Shown: in pieces, positions 1-10,600 of the stretch
Numbering within the stretch: the stretch's first letter is position 1
Layout of the letters: each line of letters opens with the position of its first letter
Assembly (NCBI GenBank): GCA_026416125.1
Contig: JAOAFT010000006.1
Location: 77,015 to 113,831, forward strand
Direction of reading: 5' to 3'
DNA length: 36,817 bases
Origin: Bacteroidota bacterium
Lineage (GTDB): Bacteria; Bacteroidota; Ignavibacteria; UBA10030
The notes under the pieces: generated by a model
What the model was told of the DNA's origin: nothing
Seen by the model: the letters and a program-made list of their open reading frames with translations, nothing else
Database searches by the model: none
Program-made: the position numbers and the translations under genes

Positions 1-1802
1 TCGCTCTTGTTTTTACAATTGGTCTTTTGGTATCAAAACGTGCTATCAAAGATTTAAATTCTTATTTCCTTGGAAGCAACTCACTTCCGTGGTGGGTACT
101 TGGAGTATCGAATGCCTCTGGAATGTTCGACATTACTGGAACAATGTGGCTTGTGTATCTGCTTTTCGTTTACGGAATGAAGAGTGTTTGGATTCCATGG
201 GTATGGCCAATATTCAACCAAATTTTTTTAATGGCATATCTTTCAATTTGGCTCCGTAAATCGAATGTTATGACAGGTGCCCAGTGGATCGAAACACGAT
301 TTGGATCGGGGAAAGGGGCACGACTTGCACACATCATTGTTGTTATCTTCGCATTGGTGAGTGTTATTGGTTTCATTGCATACGATTTCAAAGGAATTGG
401 GAAATTTGCTAAGATATTCCTACCCTGGGATTTATCAGCAGATACTTACGCAATTATTCTTATGAGCATTACAGCTATCTATGCTGTGAAAGGTGGAATG
501 TTTAGCGTTGTCATAACCGAATTCATCCAATTTCTTGTTATGACTGTTGCTTCGATAGCAGTGGGCATACTTGCAATGCAACTTGTTTCTCCTGAGATGC
601 TCGCCGCCGTTATTCCAAATGGTTGGAAAAACATTTTTTTCGGATGGCGCCTAGATCTAAATTGGACTGGTTTGCTCGATGCGGTGAATTCTAAAATTCA
701 AAGCGATGGCTATGAACTCTTCGGTATTTTCTTTATCATGGTGTTGTTCAAGGGCTTTTTGGTCAGTGCTGCAGGTCCTGCACCAAACTACGACATGCAA
801 CGGATTCTTGCAACTCGTTCCCCAAAAGAAGCAGCAAAAATGAGTTGGTTTGTTTCTATCGTACTCTTTTTCCCACGATACATGCTTATTGCAGGACTCA
901 CTGTTCTCGCACTCGTTTTCTTGACTCCTGAACTTAAACAGATGGGGCCAGCTATCGACTTTGAAATGGTGCTTCCGTTAGCATTACGTGACCTAATTCC
1001 CATAGGGTGGGCTGGATTGTTAATGGCAGGACTTCTTGCTGCCTTTATGTCTACATACGCAGCAACAATTAACGCAGCTCCTGCATATGTCGTAAATGAC
1101 ATTTACAAAAAATTTATTAATCCCCATGCCACTCAGAAAAAGTACGTCCACATGAGTTACATCGTAACAATATCATTCGTTCTTCTCGGTTTCATTTTCG
1201 GCATTCTCGCTGAATCAATTAATCAAGTAACATTGTGGATTGTGAATGCACTCTGGGGCGGATACACTGCTTCGAATGTTCTCAAATGGTACTGGTGGCG
1301 ATTGAATGGGTACGGCTATTTCTGGGGAATGGTTACTGGTATTGCTTCTGCTCTCGTAATACCTGTAGCTTTCCCACAGCTCCACGCACTTGATGCGTTT
1401 CCATACATTCTCTTTGTTTCTACGGCAGGATCGATCCTCGGGAGTCTCTTAACAGATCCAGAGCCCGATGAGGTACTTATGAAATTCTATATCCAAGTAC
1501 ACCCCTGGGGATTTTGGAAACCCGTGTTAAAGAAAGTACAAGCGTATTACCCAGAGTTTCAGCCAAACAAGAATTTCTACCGCGACATTTCGAACGTCGT
1601 TGTTGGAATTATATGGCAAGCATCTCTTGTTGCTCTTCCTGTCTTTCTCGTAATCCAAGAGTATCCATACTTTTGGGTGTGTGCAGGAATTACAGTCATA
1701 ACGTCTCTTTTCCTAAAATTCAATTGGTGGGATAAGCTCGACGTACTAGCAAAGGAAAATACACCTTTCCTCCATAATTTAACGTCTAAGCTGGAGAAGT
1801 AA
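1..1802 (+). CDS. Sodium:solute symporter (SSS/SLC5 family), 5'-truncated by window edge
   Basis: Integral membrane transporter predicted to couple Na+ entry to uptake of a solute, probably a sugar. The frame is open from base 3, and the codons before position 27 encode a hydrophobic stretch (ALVFTIGLL) that completes the first visible membrane helix. The TTG at 27 is therefore not the start; the true start lies left of the window. A dozen or more hydrophobic segments follow. Family-like signatures are GVSNASGMFDITGTMW near the start and AGPAPNYDMQRILATR around residue 250 counted from base 27. The stop (1800-1802) is almost directly followed by the GH130 gene, so the two are probably co-transcribed. 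In Bacteroides fragilis a symporter of this kind sits beside a mannosylglucose phosphorylase and an epimerase in a beta-mannan locus, which suggests a beta-mannoside substrate here. The family is certain; the substrate is inferred. Confidence 0.9.
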   Translation, partial: ALVFTIGLLVSKRAIKDLNSYFLGSNSLPWWVLGVSNASGMFDITGTMWLVYLLFVYGMKSVWIPWVWPIFNQIFLMAYLSIWLRKSNVMTGAQWIETRFGSGKGARLAHIIVVIFALVSVIGFIAYDFKGIGKFAKIFLPWDLSADTYAIILMSITAIYAVKGGMFSVVITEFIQFLVMTVASIAVGILAMQLVSPEMLAAVIPNGWKNIFFGWRLDLNWTGLLDAVNSKIQSDGYELFGIFFIMVLFKGFLVSAAGPAPNYDMQRILATRSPKEAAKMSWFVSIVLFFPRYMLIAGLTVLALVFLTPELKQMGPAIDFEMVLPLALRDLIPIGWAGLLMAGLLAAFMSTYAATINAAPAYVVNDIYKKFINPHATQKKYVHMSYIVTISFVLLGFIFGILAESINQVTLWIVNALWGGYTASNVLKWYWWRLNGYGYFWGMVTGIASALVIPVAFPQLHALDAFPYILFVSTAGSILGSLLTDPEPDEVLMKFYIQVHPWGFWKPVLKKVQAYYPEFQPNKNFYRDISNVVVGIIWQASLVALPVFLVIQEYPYFWVCAGITVITSLFLKFNWWDKLDVLAKENTPFLHNLTSKLEK

Positions 1803-1805
1803 TTG

Positions 1806-2990
1806 ATGACCAAAAAAGCATTTAACAACCGAGTAAAGATCATTTTCAATGAATACGAGAAACTCATTCGACGGAAGAATATCAAGCTTCCAACGAAGAA
1901 TGGGATTATTGAACGTTATAAGTATCCTATCCTCACAGCTGCACATACACCACCGTTCTGGCGATACGATTTCAACTATGAGTCCAACCCTTTCTTACTT
2001 GAGCGTATGGGGATAAATTCAACGTTCAATGCAGGTGCTGTTGAATATAATGGGAAGATTCTTCTCATTGTTCGTGTAGAAGGTGTTGATCGGAAGTCAT
2101 TTTTTGCAATAGCTGAGTCAAACAATGGAATTGACAACTTTCGTTTCTGGGACTACCCTATTGAACTTCCTGAGACATCAGATCCTGACGTAAATGTATA
2201 CGATATGCGCATCACAAAACACGATGATGGGTGGTACTATGGTCTATTTTGCACAGAGAGAAAAGATCCTTCAGCTCCACGCATAGATACCTCATCGGCA
2301 ATAGCTCAATGTGGCATTGTAAGGACCAAAGATTTCAAAACATGGGAACGACTGCCAGATTTAATAACGCGTTCACCACAGCAACGCAACGTCGTCCTTC
2401 ATCCAGAATTTGTCGATGGAAAATACGCATTCTATACGCGGCCACAGGATGGATTTATCGATACAGGTTCTGGTGGTGGTATCGGCTGGGGGCTTTCGGA
2501 AAGTATGAATCCCGCACGAATCGACCACGAAACCATTATCGACGACCGAGTTTACCACACAATTAAAGAAGTCAAAAACGGCCTCGGTCCTGCACCAATA
2601 AAAACAGAAAAAGGATGGCTTCATCTTGCACACGGTGTACGAAATACTGCTGCCGGATTACGGTATGTACTATACTTGTTTCTTACTGACTTGAACGATC
2701 CCACAAAAGTTATTGCACGACCCGGAGGTTACTTCATGGCACCTGAGGGCGAGGAACGTGTTGGTGATGTATCGAACGTTCTCTTCAGCAACGGATGGGT
2801 TGCTCGTCCGAACGGTAATGTCTTCATTTACTATGCTTCGTCCGATACCCGACTGCACGTTGCTACATCGACTCTTGACAAGCTCATTGATTATGTTCTC
2901 CATACTCCTGGAGATGGTTTACGGAGTGCACTGTGTGTAAAACAGCGAATTGACCTCATACGTAAAAACCTATCTATTTTGAAAAAATAG
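1806..2990 (+). CDS. GH130 family glycoside phosphorylase, likely 4-O-beta-D-mannosyl-D-glucose phosphorylase
   Basis: Cytoplasmic enzyme of about 394 residues predicted to cleave a beta-mannoside by phosphorolysis, releasing alpha-mannose 1-phosphate. GH130 motifs are visible: FNAGAV (about residue 75), VRVEG (90), VYDMRIT (about 132-138) with the likely proton-donor Asp at 133, and ALF-like LFCTER. The overall pattern matches subfamily GH130_1 (mannosylglucose phosphorylase) better than the mannobiose enzymes, but this was judged by eye. There is no signal peptide. ATG 1806 is preferred over the adjoining TTG 1803 because GGAG at 1793-1796 sits 9 bases upstream. It follows the symporter with no gap, consistent with uptake then phosphorolysis of Man-Glc disaccharide. 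The epimerase and mannanase of the known pathway are not in the window. A strong terminator follows. Confidence 0.85.
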   Translation: MTKKAFNNRVKIIFNEYEKLIRRKNIKLPTKNGIIERYKYPILTAAHTPPFWRYDFNYESNPFLLERMGINSTFNAGAVEYNGKILLIVRVEGVDRKSFFAIAESNNGIDNFRFWDYPIELPETSDPDVNVYDMRITKHDDGWYYGLFCTERKDPSAPRIDTSSAIAQCGIVRTKDFKTWERLPDLITRSPQQRNVVLHPEFVDGKYAFYTRPQDGFIDTGSGGGIGWGLSESMNPARIDHETIIDDRVYHTIKEVKNGLGPAPIKTEKGWLHLAHGVRNTAAGLRYVLYLFLTDLNDPTKVIARPGGYFMAPEGEERVGDVSNVLFSNGWVARPNGNVFIYYASSDTRLHVATSTLDKLIDYVLHTPGDGLRSALCVKQRIDLIRKNLSILKK

Positions 2991-3001
2991 CCCCGCGCAG
3001 T

Positions 3002-3066
3002 ACTGTACTTCGGTACAGTCCTCCTCCCTGTGCAACGTTTCTGGAAACGTTGCACAGTTCTTTTTA
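3002..3066 (+). terminator. Tandem hairpin: UUCG tetraloop followed by a 13-bp intrinsic terminator
   Basis: Downstream of the GH130 stop are two hairpins. The first (3002-3019) is a perfect 7-bp stem ACTGTAC/GTACAGT closed by a TTCG loop with a C-G closing pair, the very stable cUUCGg form. The second (3028-3057) is a perfect 13-bp stem, CTGTGCAACGTTT paired with its complement, with a four-base CTGG loop, followed directly by TTCTTTTT. The second is a textbook rho-independent terminator for the symporter-GH130 transcript; the first may protect the 3' end or help termination. Confidence 0.85.
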
Positions 3067-3165
3067 ATAATTGTCCCACCACATTCTTACGCTGATTAAA
3101 CCGCACAATGAAAACATTATTTCGTATATTGTATATTCTATAAGCAACAAACAGAAAGGAGTACG

Positions 3166-4248
3166 ATGCAAATAGGTATTGTTGGTCTTCCTTTCAGTGG
3201 GAAAACAACATTGTTCCAAACGATTACAAAGACACACTTGGATGCGTCAGCAGTTACGACTCTCGAAGCGCACCACGCAGTTGTGAAGGTCCCCGATGAA
3301 CGACTCACTCGGTGTGCAGAACTACTCGTACCAAGACGAACAACGTATGCAACAATTGAATTTGTTGATGTTGTTGGTTTACAGAGGAACGAACGTGGAT
3401 CACCACAATTTACTACTCACTTCCTTGCAAATGTCAAGTCAAATGACGCATTGATCCACGTTGTGCGAGTATTTAAGAATGAAACTGTACCACACCCCGA
3501 AGGCACCATTGATCCAGTTCGAGATATTACACTCCTTGAAACTGAATTTATCCTTGCCGACCTAGCACTTCTTGAGAGTAGAATTGAAAAAATTACTAAA
3601 ACCCTCTTAAAGACAAAGAATGAACAAATGGCACGAGAACTTTTCCTCCTTGAAAAATGCAAGCACCATCTGGAACACGAGCAACCACTTCGAAATACAA
3701 CCTTAACACCAGAGGAGCATTCAATGCTTAAACCATATCAACTTCTTACGACAAAACCTATGCTTATTGCGTTGAACTTTGATGAAATGAACCTCGATAA
3801 CCAAAAGATACTCAGCGAAATTAGAAAGCAGAAAGAGTCTCCAAGCACAAAAGTGATCCACTGTTTAGGAAAGCTCGAGTTTGAAATGTCGGAACTCCCT
3901 GACGAAGAAGCAGCTCTTTTTATGCAAGAGTACGGCATTACCGAATCAACACTTGATCTTCTAATCCGGGAGTCGTATAGAATTCTTGGGCTTCAATCAT
4001 TCTTCACCGTCGGGGAAGATGAATGTCGAGCATGGACTATTAAGAAAGGTATGACAGCACAAGAAGCCGCTGGAGTAATTCATTCTGATTTCTATACAAA
4101 ATTCATCCGTGCTGAGGTTGTTCACTATGACGACTTTATCGCCGCTGGCGGATCTTTTGCAAAAGCAAGGGAACTCGGCTTGTGGAGACTCGAAGGAAAA
4201 GACTATGTTGTTCAAGATGGGGATATTCTTTCAATACGCCATAGCTAA
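3166..4248 (+). CDS. YchF/Obg-family P-loop ATPase, divergent
   Basis: Predicted cytoplasmic P-loop NTPase of 360 residues, about the usual YchF length. The G1 loop is GLPFSGKTT at residues 7-15; most YchF proteins have NVGKST here, so this is a divergent member. The G4 position reads NFDE, which fits the YchF NxxE pattern that lowers GTP specificity in favour of ATP rather than the NKxD of true GTPases. A long charged coiled-coil insertion lies around residues 130-180. The C-terminal 85 residues form a TGS-like domain (FFTVGEDE, AWTIKKGMTAQEAAGVIH, VQDGDIL). Known YchF binds ribosomes and affects stress translation; the role of this divergent form is inferred. A good AAAGGAG ribosome site lies just upstream of the ATG. 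Confidence 0.85.
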   Translation: MQIGIVGLPFSGKTTLFQTITKTHLDASAVTTLEAHHAVVKVPDERLTRCAELLVPRRTTYATIEFVDVVGLQRNERGSPQFTTHFLANVKSNDALIHVVRVFKNETVPHPEGTIDPVRDITLLETEFILADLALLESRIEKITKTLLKTKNEQMARELFLLEKCKHHLEHEQPLRNTTLTPEEHSMLKPYQLLTTKPMLIALNFDEMNLDNQKILSEIRKQKESPSTKVIHCLGKLEFEMSELPDEEAALFMQEYGITESTLDLLIRESYRILGLQSFFTVGEDECRAWTIKKGMTAQEAAGVIHSDFYTKFIRAEVVHYDDFIAAGGSFAKARELGLWRLEGKDYVVQDGDILSIRHS

Positions 4249-4348
4249 CATTTAGCTAACTTTCTGCTTTATAGATAGCTATGAAATCGATTATTTACGA
4301 AACTTACTTGTGTTCCTCCACTAACCACTTGCTTGCTCTCGTAAAGAA

Positions 4349-4376
4349 TTGACTGTACTTTACAAGAAAATATGTG
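4349..4376 (+). promoter_or_regulatory. Candidate sigma70-like promoter for mscS
   Basis: TTGACT at 4349-4354 (5 of 6 to the -35 consensus) is followed after 16 bases by TATGTG at 4371-4376 (a weak -10). Transcription from here would start around 4383, downstream of the GTG at 4374 and upstream of ATG 4410, which agrees with ATG 4410 as the true start of the MscS gene. This is motif matching only. Confidence 0.3.
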
Positions 4377-4398
4377 CTCACATCTGCTCAACTGTATT

Positions 4399-4402
4399 GG
4401 AG
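4399..4402 (+). promoter_or_regulatory. Ribosome binding site that decides the mscS start
   Basis: GGAG lies 7 bases upstream of ATG 4410. No comparable site precedes the in-frame GTG at 4374, so the shorter reading frame is preferred. Confidence 0.65.
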
Positions 4403-4409
4403 TTACCCA

Positions 4410-5489
4410 ATGGATACACGACATATGTTTGGCATTGTTCCGTACATTCTTCCGCCAAGTATCATCCTTGTTGCGATCATAGTTGGATCAATTGCCGATA
4501 GAATTATCCAACGAAAGCTAACTAAACTCGCAACAAAAACACGGTGGGAGGGAGACGATATTATCATCCAAGCACTCCAAGGTATTTTTAAATTGTGGTT
4601 CTTACTCTTTGGAATATATGTCGCTCTCCCTCTTATTCCGTTCAAACGAGAGTACCATGAAATCTTTACCAATATCATTGTCGCTAGTCTGATTTTTTCG
4701 TTCACGATCATTCTTGCACGAATTGCATCGTCATATCTTGCGTTAAAGACGCAAAAGGTACAAACAGTACTCCCTTCGACCTCCATAATAGTAAACATTA
4801 CACGGTGGACGATTTATGTACTCGGTGCTCTTATTATCTTGCAAACGATGGGAATTTCCATTACACCAATTCTTACAGCACTTGGGGTTGGAGGTTTAGC
4901 AGTAGCTCTCGCGCTTCAGGATACACTTTCAAACCTTTTCGCTGGTCTCCACATCTTACTCACACGGCAAATTCGACCCGGTGATTATATTAAGTTAAGT
5001 TCTGGTGAAGAAGGAATAGTTGCAGATATTACCTGGCGAAACACAACGATACAACAACTAGCAAACAATCTTATCATTATTCCGAATTCAAAACTTGCAA
5101 ATACTATTGTGATTAACCACTACCTTCCGGAGAAAGATTTATCGATTACTATCCCGCTCGGTGTAAGCTATGAAAGTAATCTCGAACATGTTGAACATGT
5201 GACACTCGAAGTAGCTCGCGAAGTTCTTCGCGAAGTACCTGGTGGAGTTCCAGATTTTGAGCCTGTTATCCGGTTCCATACCTTTGGTGATTTTAGCATC
5301 AATTGTAATGTGGCTTTGCGTGCTCGAGAGTACGCCGATCAATTTCTACTCCGACACGAGTTTATAAAACGGCTACACAAGCGTTATGCAAAGGAAGGAA
5401 TAATAATACCATACCCCACCCGGACTATTTACGTAGAGCAAGGGAAGGAAATTCCTCGAAACCACACTGAACAGCAGAACCGTGTTTGA
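4410..5489 (+). CDS. MscS-family mechanosensitive ion channel
   Basis: Inner-membrane channel that opens under membrane tension to release solutes on osmotic downshock. It is 359 residues from ATG 4410 (371 if the upstream GTG 4374 were used). Four hydrophobic helices lie at roughly residues 14-30, 56-78, 86-104 and 131-150, followed by the glycine/alanine-rich pore helix containing LGVGGLAVALALQD. Next comes the MscS beta domain with RPGDYIKL, GIVADITWRNTTI and IIPNSKLANTIVINH, then the alpha/beta C-terminal domain. The ribosome site GGAG 4399-4402 decides the start. Its 3' end is convergent with the RNase R gene, with only 12 bases between the stop codons. A short stem CGTGT/ACACG surrounds the stop but has no T-tract. 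Confidence 0.92.
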   Translation: MDTRHMFGIVPYILPPSIILVAIIVGSIADRIIQRKLTKLATKTRWEGDDIIIQALQGIFKLWFLLFGIYVALPLIPFKREYHEIFTNIIVASLIFSFTIILARIASSYLALKTQKVQTVLPSTSIIVNITRWTIYVLGALIILQTMGISITPILTALGVGGLAVALALQDTLSNLFAGLHILLTRQIRPGDYIKLSSGEEGIVADITWRNTTIQQLANNLIIIPNSKLANTIVINHYLPEKDLSITIPLGVSYESNLEHVEHVTLEVAREVLREVPGGVPDFEPVIRFHTFGDFSINCNVALRAREYADQFLLRHEFIKRLHKRYAKEGIIIPYPTRTIYVEQGKEIPRNHTEQQNRV

Positions 5490-5501
5490 ACACGTGAGCT
5501 G

Positions 5502-7658
5502 TTAATCAGTAAGAAGAATAAAATCTACTTGCCGTTGCTCAGCATTCACCCGTACAAGTTTTACTCGGACTCGATCACCGAGTCTATACATTGTCCTGGT
5601 GCGCCGTCCAATGAGTGCGTAGTGCTTTTCATCGTATGAATAGTAATCGTCCATCAATTCGCGAACATGAACCATCCCTTCCACTAAGATGTCGGTCAAC
5701 TCTACAAAAATGCCATACGGAGCAACACCTGAAATAACTGCATCGAACTCCTCACCAAGATGTTTCTTCATATATTCTACTTGAACCGCTTTTACCGCTG
5801 CTCGTTCTGCTTCCATTGCAACACGCTCTCGTTCTGACGATTGCTTGGCAATGGCTGGTAGTCTTTGCTTCAATTGCTCACGTTCGTGTGGAGTAATCCC
5901 GCTGGTGTACTTCTTTAACATCCGATGGACAACAAGATCAGGGTAGCGCCGAATGGGGGATGTAAAGTGAGCATAGTAATCGAACCCTAAGCCATAGTGA
6001 CCAATATTATGTTCGGAGTATACTGCTTTAGCCATTGATCGGAGAACAATTTCATTGATAATGTTTTCAACATCTGTCCCCTTTACTTGGGTAAGCAACT
6101 TTTGGAGCGCCTTCGCATTGACACCCTTTTCAATGTCGAGAGAGAAACCAAATTTTTTAACAAAGAGTGCTAATTCTTGAATTCGTTGTGGATCAGGAGC
6201 ATCATGTACACGGTAGAGAAATGGTTCTCTGTGTGTATTCGGTTTTGGCATACCGATGTGTTTTGCAACAACTCTGTTCGCAAGAAGCATACATTCCTCA
6301 ATGAGTCTATGACTCTCAAGCCTCACCCTCTTCACTATTTCGATTGGCTTTCCTTCTTCATCGAAACGGAACGAGACCTCAGCCGTCTCAAAATCAATAC
6401 TTCCTTCTCTCAAACGCTTTTTTGTCAATGTTGATGTGAGAGCATAGAGCATCGTGAACGCAGTGACATACTGCTCGTCACCAGGTGAAACAGGTTTTCC
6501 GGACCTAAGTCTGTTGAGTATCTCCTGGACTTCTTCATACGTGAATCTTCGACTGCTACGAATAATGCTGGGAGTAATACTGTACTCTTTCACAGCACCA
6601 CGTGGCGAGACAACCATGATAACAGAGTACGTAAGCTTTTCCTCATTTGGGCGTAGACTACAGAGGTATGTTGAGAGTCGCTCTGGTAACATTGGTATCA
6701 CACCATTCGGGAGATAAACACTTGTACCTCTACGCAATGCCTCTTTATCGAGTTCACTCCCTTCCGCTACGTAGTGTGAAACATCGGCTATATGAACACC
6801 CAATTTATAGTTTCCATCAGGAAGTTGTTCAATAGAAAGTGCATCGTCAAAATCTTTAGCGTCTTCGGGATCGATTGTGAAAGTGAGAAGGGATCGAAAA
6901 TCACTTCGCCGAGCAATTTCATCACTCCCAATGTCAGCTGGAAGGGCTTCTGCTTCTCGGAGTACTTCGGGAGGAAACGATCGTGGCAGTTCATACTCGT
7001 GCACGATAGCTAAAAGTTCAGTTGACAACTGTCCTGGAGTACCAAGGCTCTTCAAAATACGTCCACGTGGTACCTCGTGTCGATGCATTGAGAGAACTTC
7101 GACAACTACTTTTTCACCCACCTGAGCTCCTTGAAGAGCATTGGAGGGAATAATCACCTCTTGAGAAAAATCTTTGGAATCGGGAATCACAATGTAGTGT
7201 TTCCGTACTCGGTCGAGTATGCCTGTAAGTATCCGATGTTTGCGCTTTACAACTTGTAGAATATCACCATGTCGAACTTTGTGTGCATACCCTTTGGATG
7301 GATGAGAGTGAACAAGTACTTCTACTATGTCTCCATCGAACACTACATCATCAGTATAAGTACGGATCTCAATCTCTTCATTCGTCCCATCAACGATAAC
7401 AACCCCTCGCTGACGAACTTTCTTAAAAATGCCTTGTACCCGTTCTTCGCGGTGGAGATGCCCATACTTTTTCCCACGAACACGGAGAATTGCTTGCTTA
7501 TCTTGCAAAAAGCGTAGTTGTTCTTTGAATTGGAGATATGTTTTCTCATCACGAATACCTAGTCGACGCGCAAGTTCACGCGCTTTGAAGAGTTCATTTG
7601 GGAATCGTTTAAGAAATTGAAGTATTTTTTTCTGGAGTTCTTCGTTTGGTATTGTCAT
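5502..7658 (-). CDS. rnr: Ribonuclease R (RNB-family 3'-5' exoribonuclease)
   Basis: Processive 3'-5' exoribonuclease that degrades structured RNA in the cytoplasm. It is 718 residues, close to the usual bacterial length. The order is an N-terminal winged-helix region (about 1-65), cold-shock-like OB domains (about 70-205), the RNB catalytic domain (about 250-580) and a C-terminal S1 domain (about 635-715; VAPYGIFVELTDILVEGMVH). The catalytic acidic cluster is intact in TIDPEDAKDFDDAL: Asp263, Asp269, Asp271 and Asp272 correspond to the four metal-binding aspartates of RNase II/R. The ATG lies 18 bases after the tamB stop with no clear ribosome site, suggesting it is the last gene of the rfaE1-rfaE2-tamB-rnr transcription unit. 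Highly confident. Confidence 0.96.
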   Translation of the reverse strand: MTIPNEELQKKILQFLKRFPNELFKARELARRLGIRDEKTYLQFKEQLRFLQDKQAILRVRGKKYGHLHREERVQGIFKKVRQRGVVIVDGTNEEIEIRTYTDDVVFDGDIVEVLVHSHPSKGYAHKVRHGDILQVVKRKHRILTGILDRVRKHYIVIPDSKDFSQEVIIPSNALQGAQVGEKVVVEVLSMHRHEVPRGRILKSLGTPGQLSTELLAIVHEYELPRSFPPEVLREAEALPADIGSDEIARRSDFRSLLTFTIDPEDAKDFDDALSIEQLPDGNYKLGVHIADVSHYVAEGSELDKEALRRGTSVYLPNGVIPMLPERLSTYLCSLRPNEEKLTYSVIMVVSPRGAVKEYSITPSIIRSSRRFTYEEVQEILNRLRSGKPVSPGDEQYVTAFTMLYALTSTLTKKRLREGSIDFETAEVSFRFDEEGKPIEIVKRVRLESHRLIEECMLLANRVVAKHIGMPKPNTHREPFLYRVHDAPDPQRIQELALFVKKFGFSLDIEKGVNAKALQKLLTQVKGTDVENIINEIVLRSMAKAVYSEHNIGHYGLGFDYYAHFTSPIRRYPDLVVHRMLKKYTSGITPHEREQLKQRLPAIAKQSSERERVAMEAERAAVKAVQVEYMKKHLGEEFDAVISGVAPYGIFVELTDILVEGMVHVRELMDDYYSYDEKHYALIGRRTRTMYRLGDRVRVKLVRVNAEQRQVDFILLTD

Positions 7659-7676
7659 AGCATTTTCACTGGAATG

Positions 7677-10600
7677 TCAGAACGTAAATCGGTAGAATAT
7701 TTTCGCGCTATTGTATGCGCGACGTTGCATTTCGGAGTACTCGAAGCTTTCAACTTTGTGTTCGAGTGAGAGAATAAGGTTCCGTGAAAGCATGGAGAGC
7801 GGTAATTCAACACTAACGTTTGCATTTCCAAATGGGTCGTTGATAACTTTTCCACCAAAACGTATAATAGCATCTCCAACTTGGCCTGTTAGCCGTACAT
7901 CTGCTGATTTTTGGAACTCTCCCCCATAGTAGAGAACATCAACAGATTGTATGTAGCCTCCTGTATTCCTTCGTAACGCTTCGCTAAGTGGTCCTGTAAT
8001 CATTCCTGCAGCAAGTCCAAACCCGAGATTAGTACCAATAAGGCTCGTACGCTGTTGAGCAGTAAGTTCATCTGTGAATTGACCACTGAGAATAAACGAT
8101 ATTGCATTCGATTCATCGTCTCCGGTCTCGTAGCGTACCCATTCATTATTTTCGTACCGTTCGATACGGGTAGAAACTTTCGGTTCAGTACGTGTCCCAG
8201 TGATATTGAGAATTACAGCAATACGTTCCCTGTCTGTCTGCGATGAAAACGATGATGTCTGGGATCGTGTTGGTGCCAGAGTAGTATCAAGAATATGAAT
8301 ACCTTCGTATCGTGCAGTCACATTAAGTTCTGGATTTCCAAGATCTCCTGTGAACGTTATGGTACCAGCTGCATCGAACTTTTTAAAGAAATTGTAGTAG
8401 GAACGTTCACCAACTTCAACTTGTCCGGCAAAACGACTTATTGTTCCTACTTTATTATATGTCAACCGACCCTTTAACACGGCAAAGAGCTCTTCACTTG
8501 TCTGTGTATTAAAGACAAACCGAATCGAGTTATTTCCACGGGTTTCAACAGCAATATCGTAGTCAATATTGTTCAAGAATGATTCTTCGGCTTTGCTGAG
8601 CTGAGATGGTTGCCCATTGTGGGCTTGTTGTCGGAATGATTTCGTCTCTTTCACTGTCATCGTATCATTTTCAAATGTTACAGCAATTGTACTTGCACGG
8701 AGTGGTGGTGCTTCACGCTCAGGCGGGAAAATTAATTGAGCATCCAGTAAGTAAAGCTCTCCACGAATGAGTGATCGTTCAGGTGTCCCTTGCCATGAGA
8801 GACCTTGCGGGGATGTACCAACATAGAGTGTACCATACATCGACTGTCCTGGCATACGTTGCTCCTTCATGACAAGTAACTTCCCCTCAGCTTTCAATGA
8901 AAACCTCTTTACAGAAAGTCCACTGAGAATACATGAACCAGTAATATCCAGACGGCCATCTGTCCGCTGATCTTCTGGTACATTGCTTATGGAAACATCT
9001 TCCAGGTAAATACGATTCCCTTCGGATACCGCACGACCATCGAGAATGTACTGTACTCCAAGAGGCCGAACGAGGAACCGTACATTGTTGAAGACAATAG
9101 AACCACTATACTCCGGGTTGCTAACACTACCTTGAACCTTTAGATTGCATGCGATTGTACCAGAAACATTCTGGAGAATAGGAAAAAATGGAGAAAGAAG
9201 GATTGCATTAATAGCATCTCCACGAATTTCTATATCAAGCATGCCATTTGCAGGTATATCTGTTCGACTAGGTGATATTGAGAGCTGAACTGGTATTGTT
9301 CCTCTTACAGTCACATCGGGTTGTAATAGAGAACTTCTTGCACTCGTAAACATTAAGAGTGCTGTGGATAACATATTCTCATAGTAAGATACATCAAGAA
9401 TTGCAGTACCAAAATACACATCGTGAATGCTTCCATCCTGTATTTTTAAATTACAAACGAACGATGGCTTCTCCACTGTCCCACGAATAATGCCACGACA
9501 ACTCATAGCTCCAGTAAGTTGATGGAATGTCCCCATTGATTGAGTTTGCCGGATAATATTTTTCAAATCACTAAGATTAAAGTTTTCAACACCAAATACT
9601 ATGTCAGACATTCCAGAGGGATTAAAGAGCCCTTTAACAACGAGGGTGGTTGTATCACGAAGTAACGTAAGGTTGTCTACCCATATGCCTTGATTTGTGA
9701 AATAACAACGGAATGGCTGGAGTGCCCGTACGCCCCACAGGGTATCAAACAAACACTCGAACACAGGAAATACACACCTCAGTTGTGTGCGCTCCCGTAT
9801 CCATGTGTTTTCTGCACGTAGTGTAACAAGTGAATCAACTATACCATAAAGGCATATCCTCCCAGAATCTCCACATGCATCAACCGCAAGACGTACTCTA
9901 TCCACAAGAAGATGATTGTATGTCAACGTCTGTGCTTCGCAATGGAATGATGTAGCAAACGAATGGAAGTTGGTACTTTGTACATTTGCATCGATCGTAA
10001 TGGTTGCATTCAAACCGCTGAGCATGAGATACGAAGATGGGTGATCAACTATGAACTCGCGTGAACCTACATTGAAGTTGCTTACAAGGGTATCTTCTTC
10101 AACATGGAAAGATCCTCGCAATTCAAGATCACCTTCGAGAGGAGTGGCAATGAACACACCAAAAGGAGTAAGATCACGACATTGCAGGTGGAAAGTAACG
10201 TTTTGTGACGGCATTGCAATCGGAAAAACTATTTGCTTAGTACCCTGCGTCGGGGTATTTTCAAAATACATGAGGTAGTCGGTAAAATATGTACTATACA
10301 GGGCTACAATTCTCTCTACTCCTTGGATAAGCGACCCGAGTGTATATGAACCCTTACAGGAGAGATCGAAGGGTTCAGATTCCAAAATGATAGTACGTTC
10401 GTTTCCTTCTAAATAGTGACGTACCAGGATACTTCCACCATCGAATGAACGCTCGCCCATGCTGGATGGGTAAAACAGGAGTTCGAGTGAATCTTTCCCG
10501 CCCTGTGCGTCCCACCTTCCACGAGCTTGAACTTGGAACGAAAGGCTGCTTTCATACTTTGAATTGTTGAGAATTTCTGCGCAATTACAAGAAATTACTT

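Noticed and set aside
27-29. TTG as the start codon of the symporter
   Set aside because: The frame is open to the window edge and the upstream codons encode the rest of a membrane helix, so the gene begins outside the window.
5184-5193. GAACATGTTG resembling the pepT palindrome
   Set aside because: Imperfect and inside the mscS coding sequence; explained by Glu-His-Val codons.
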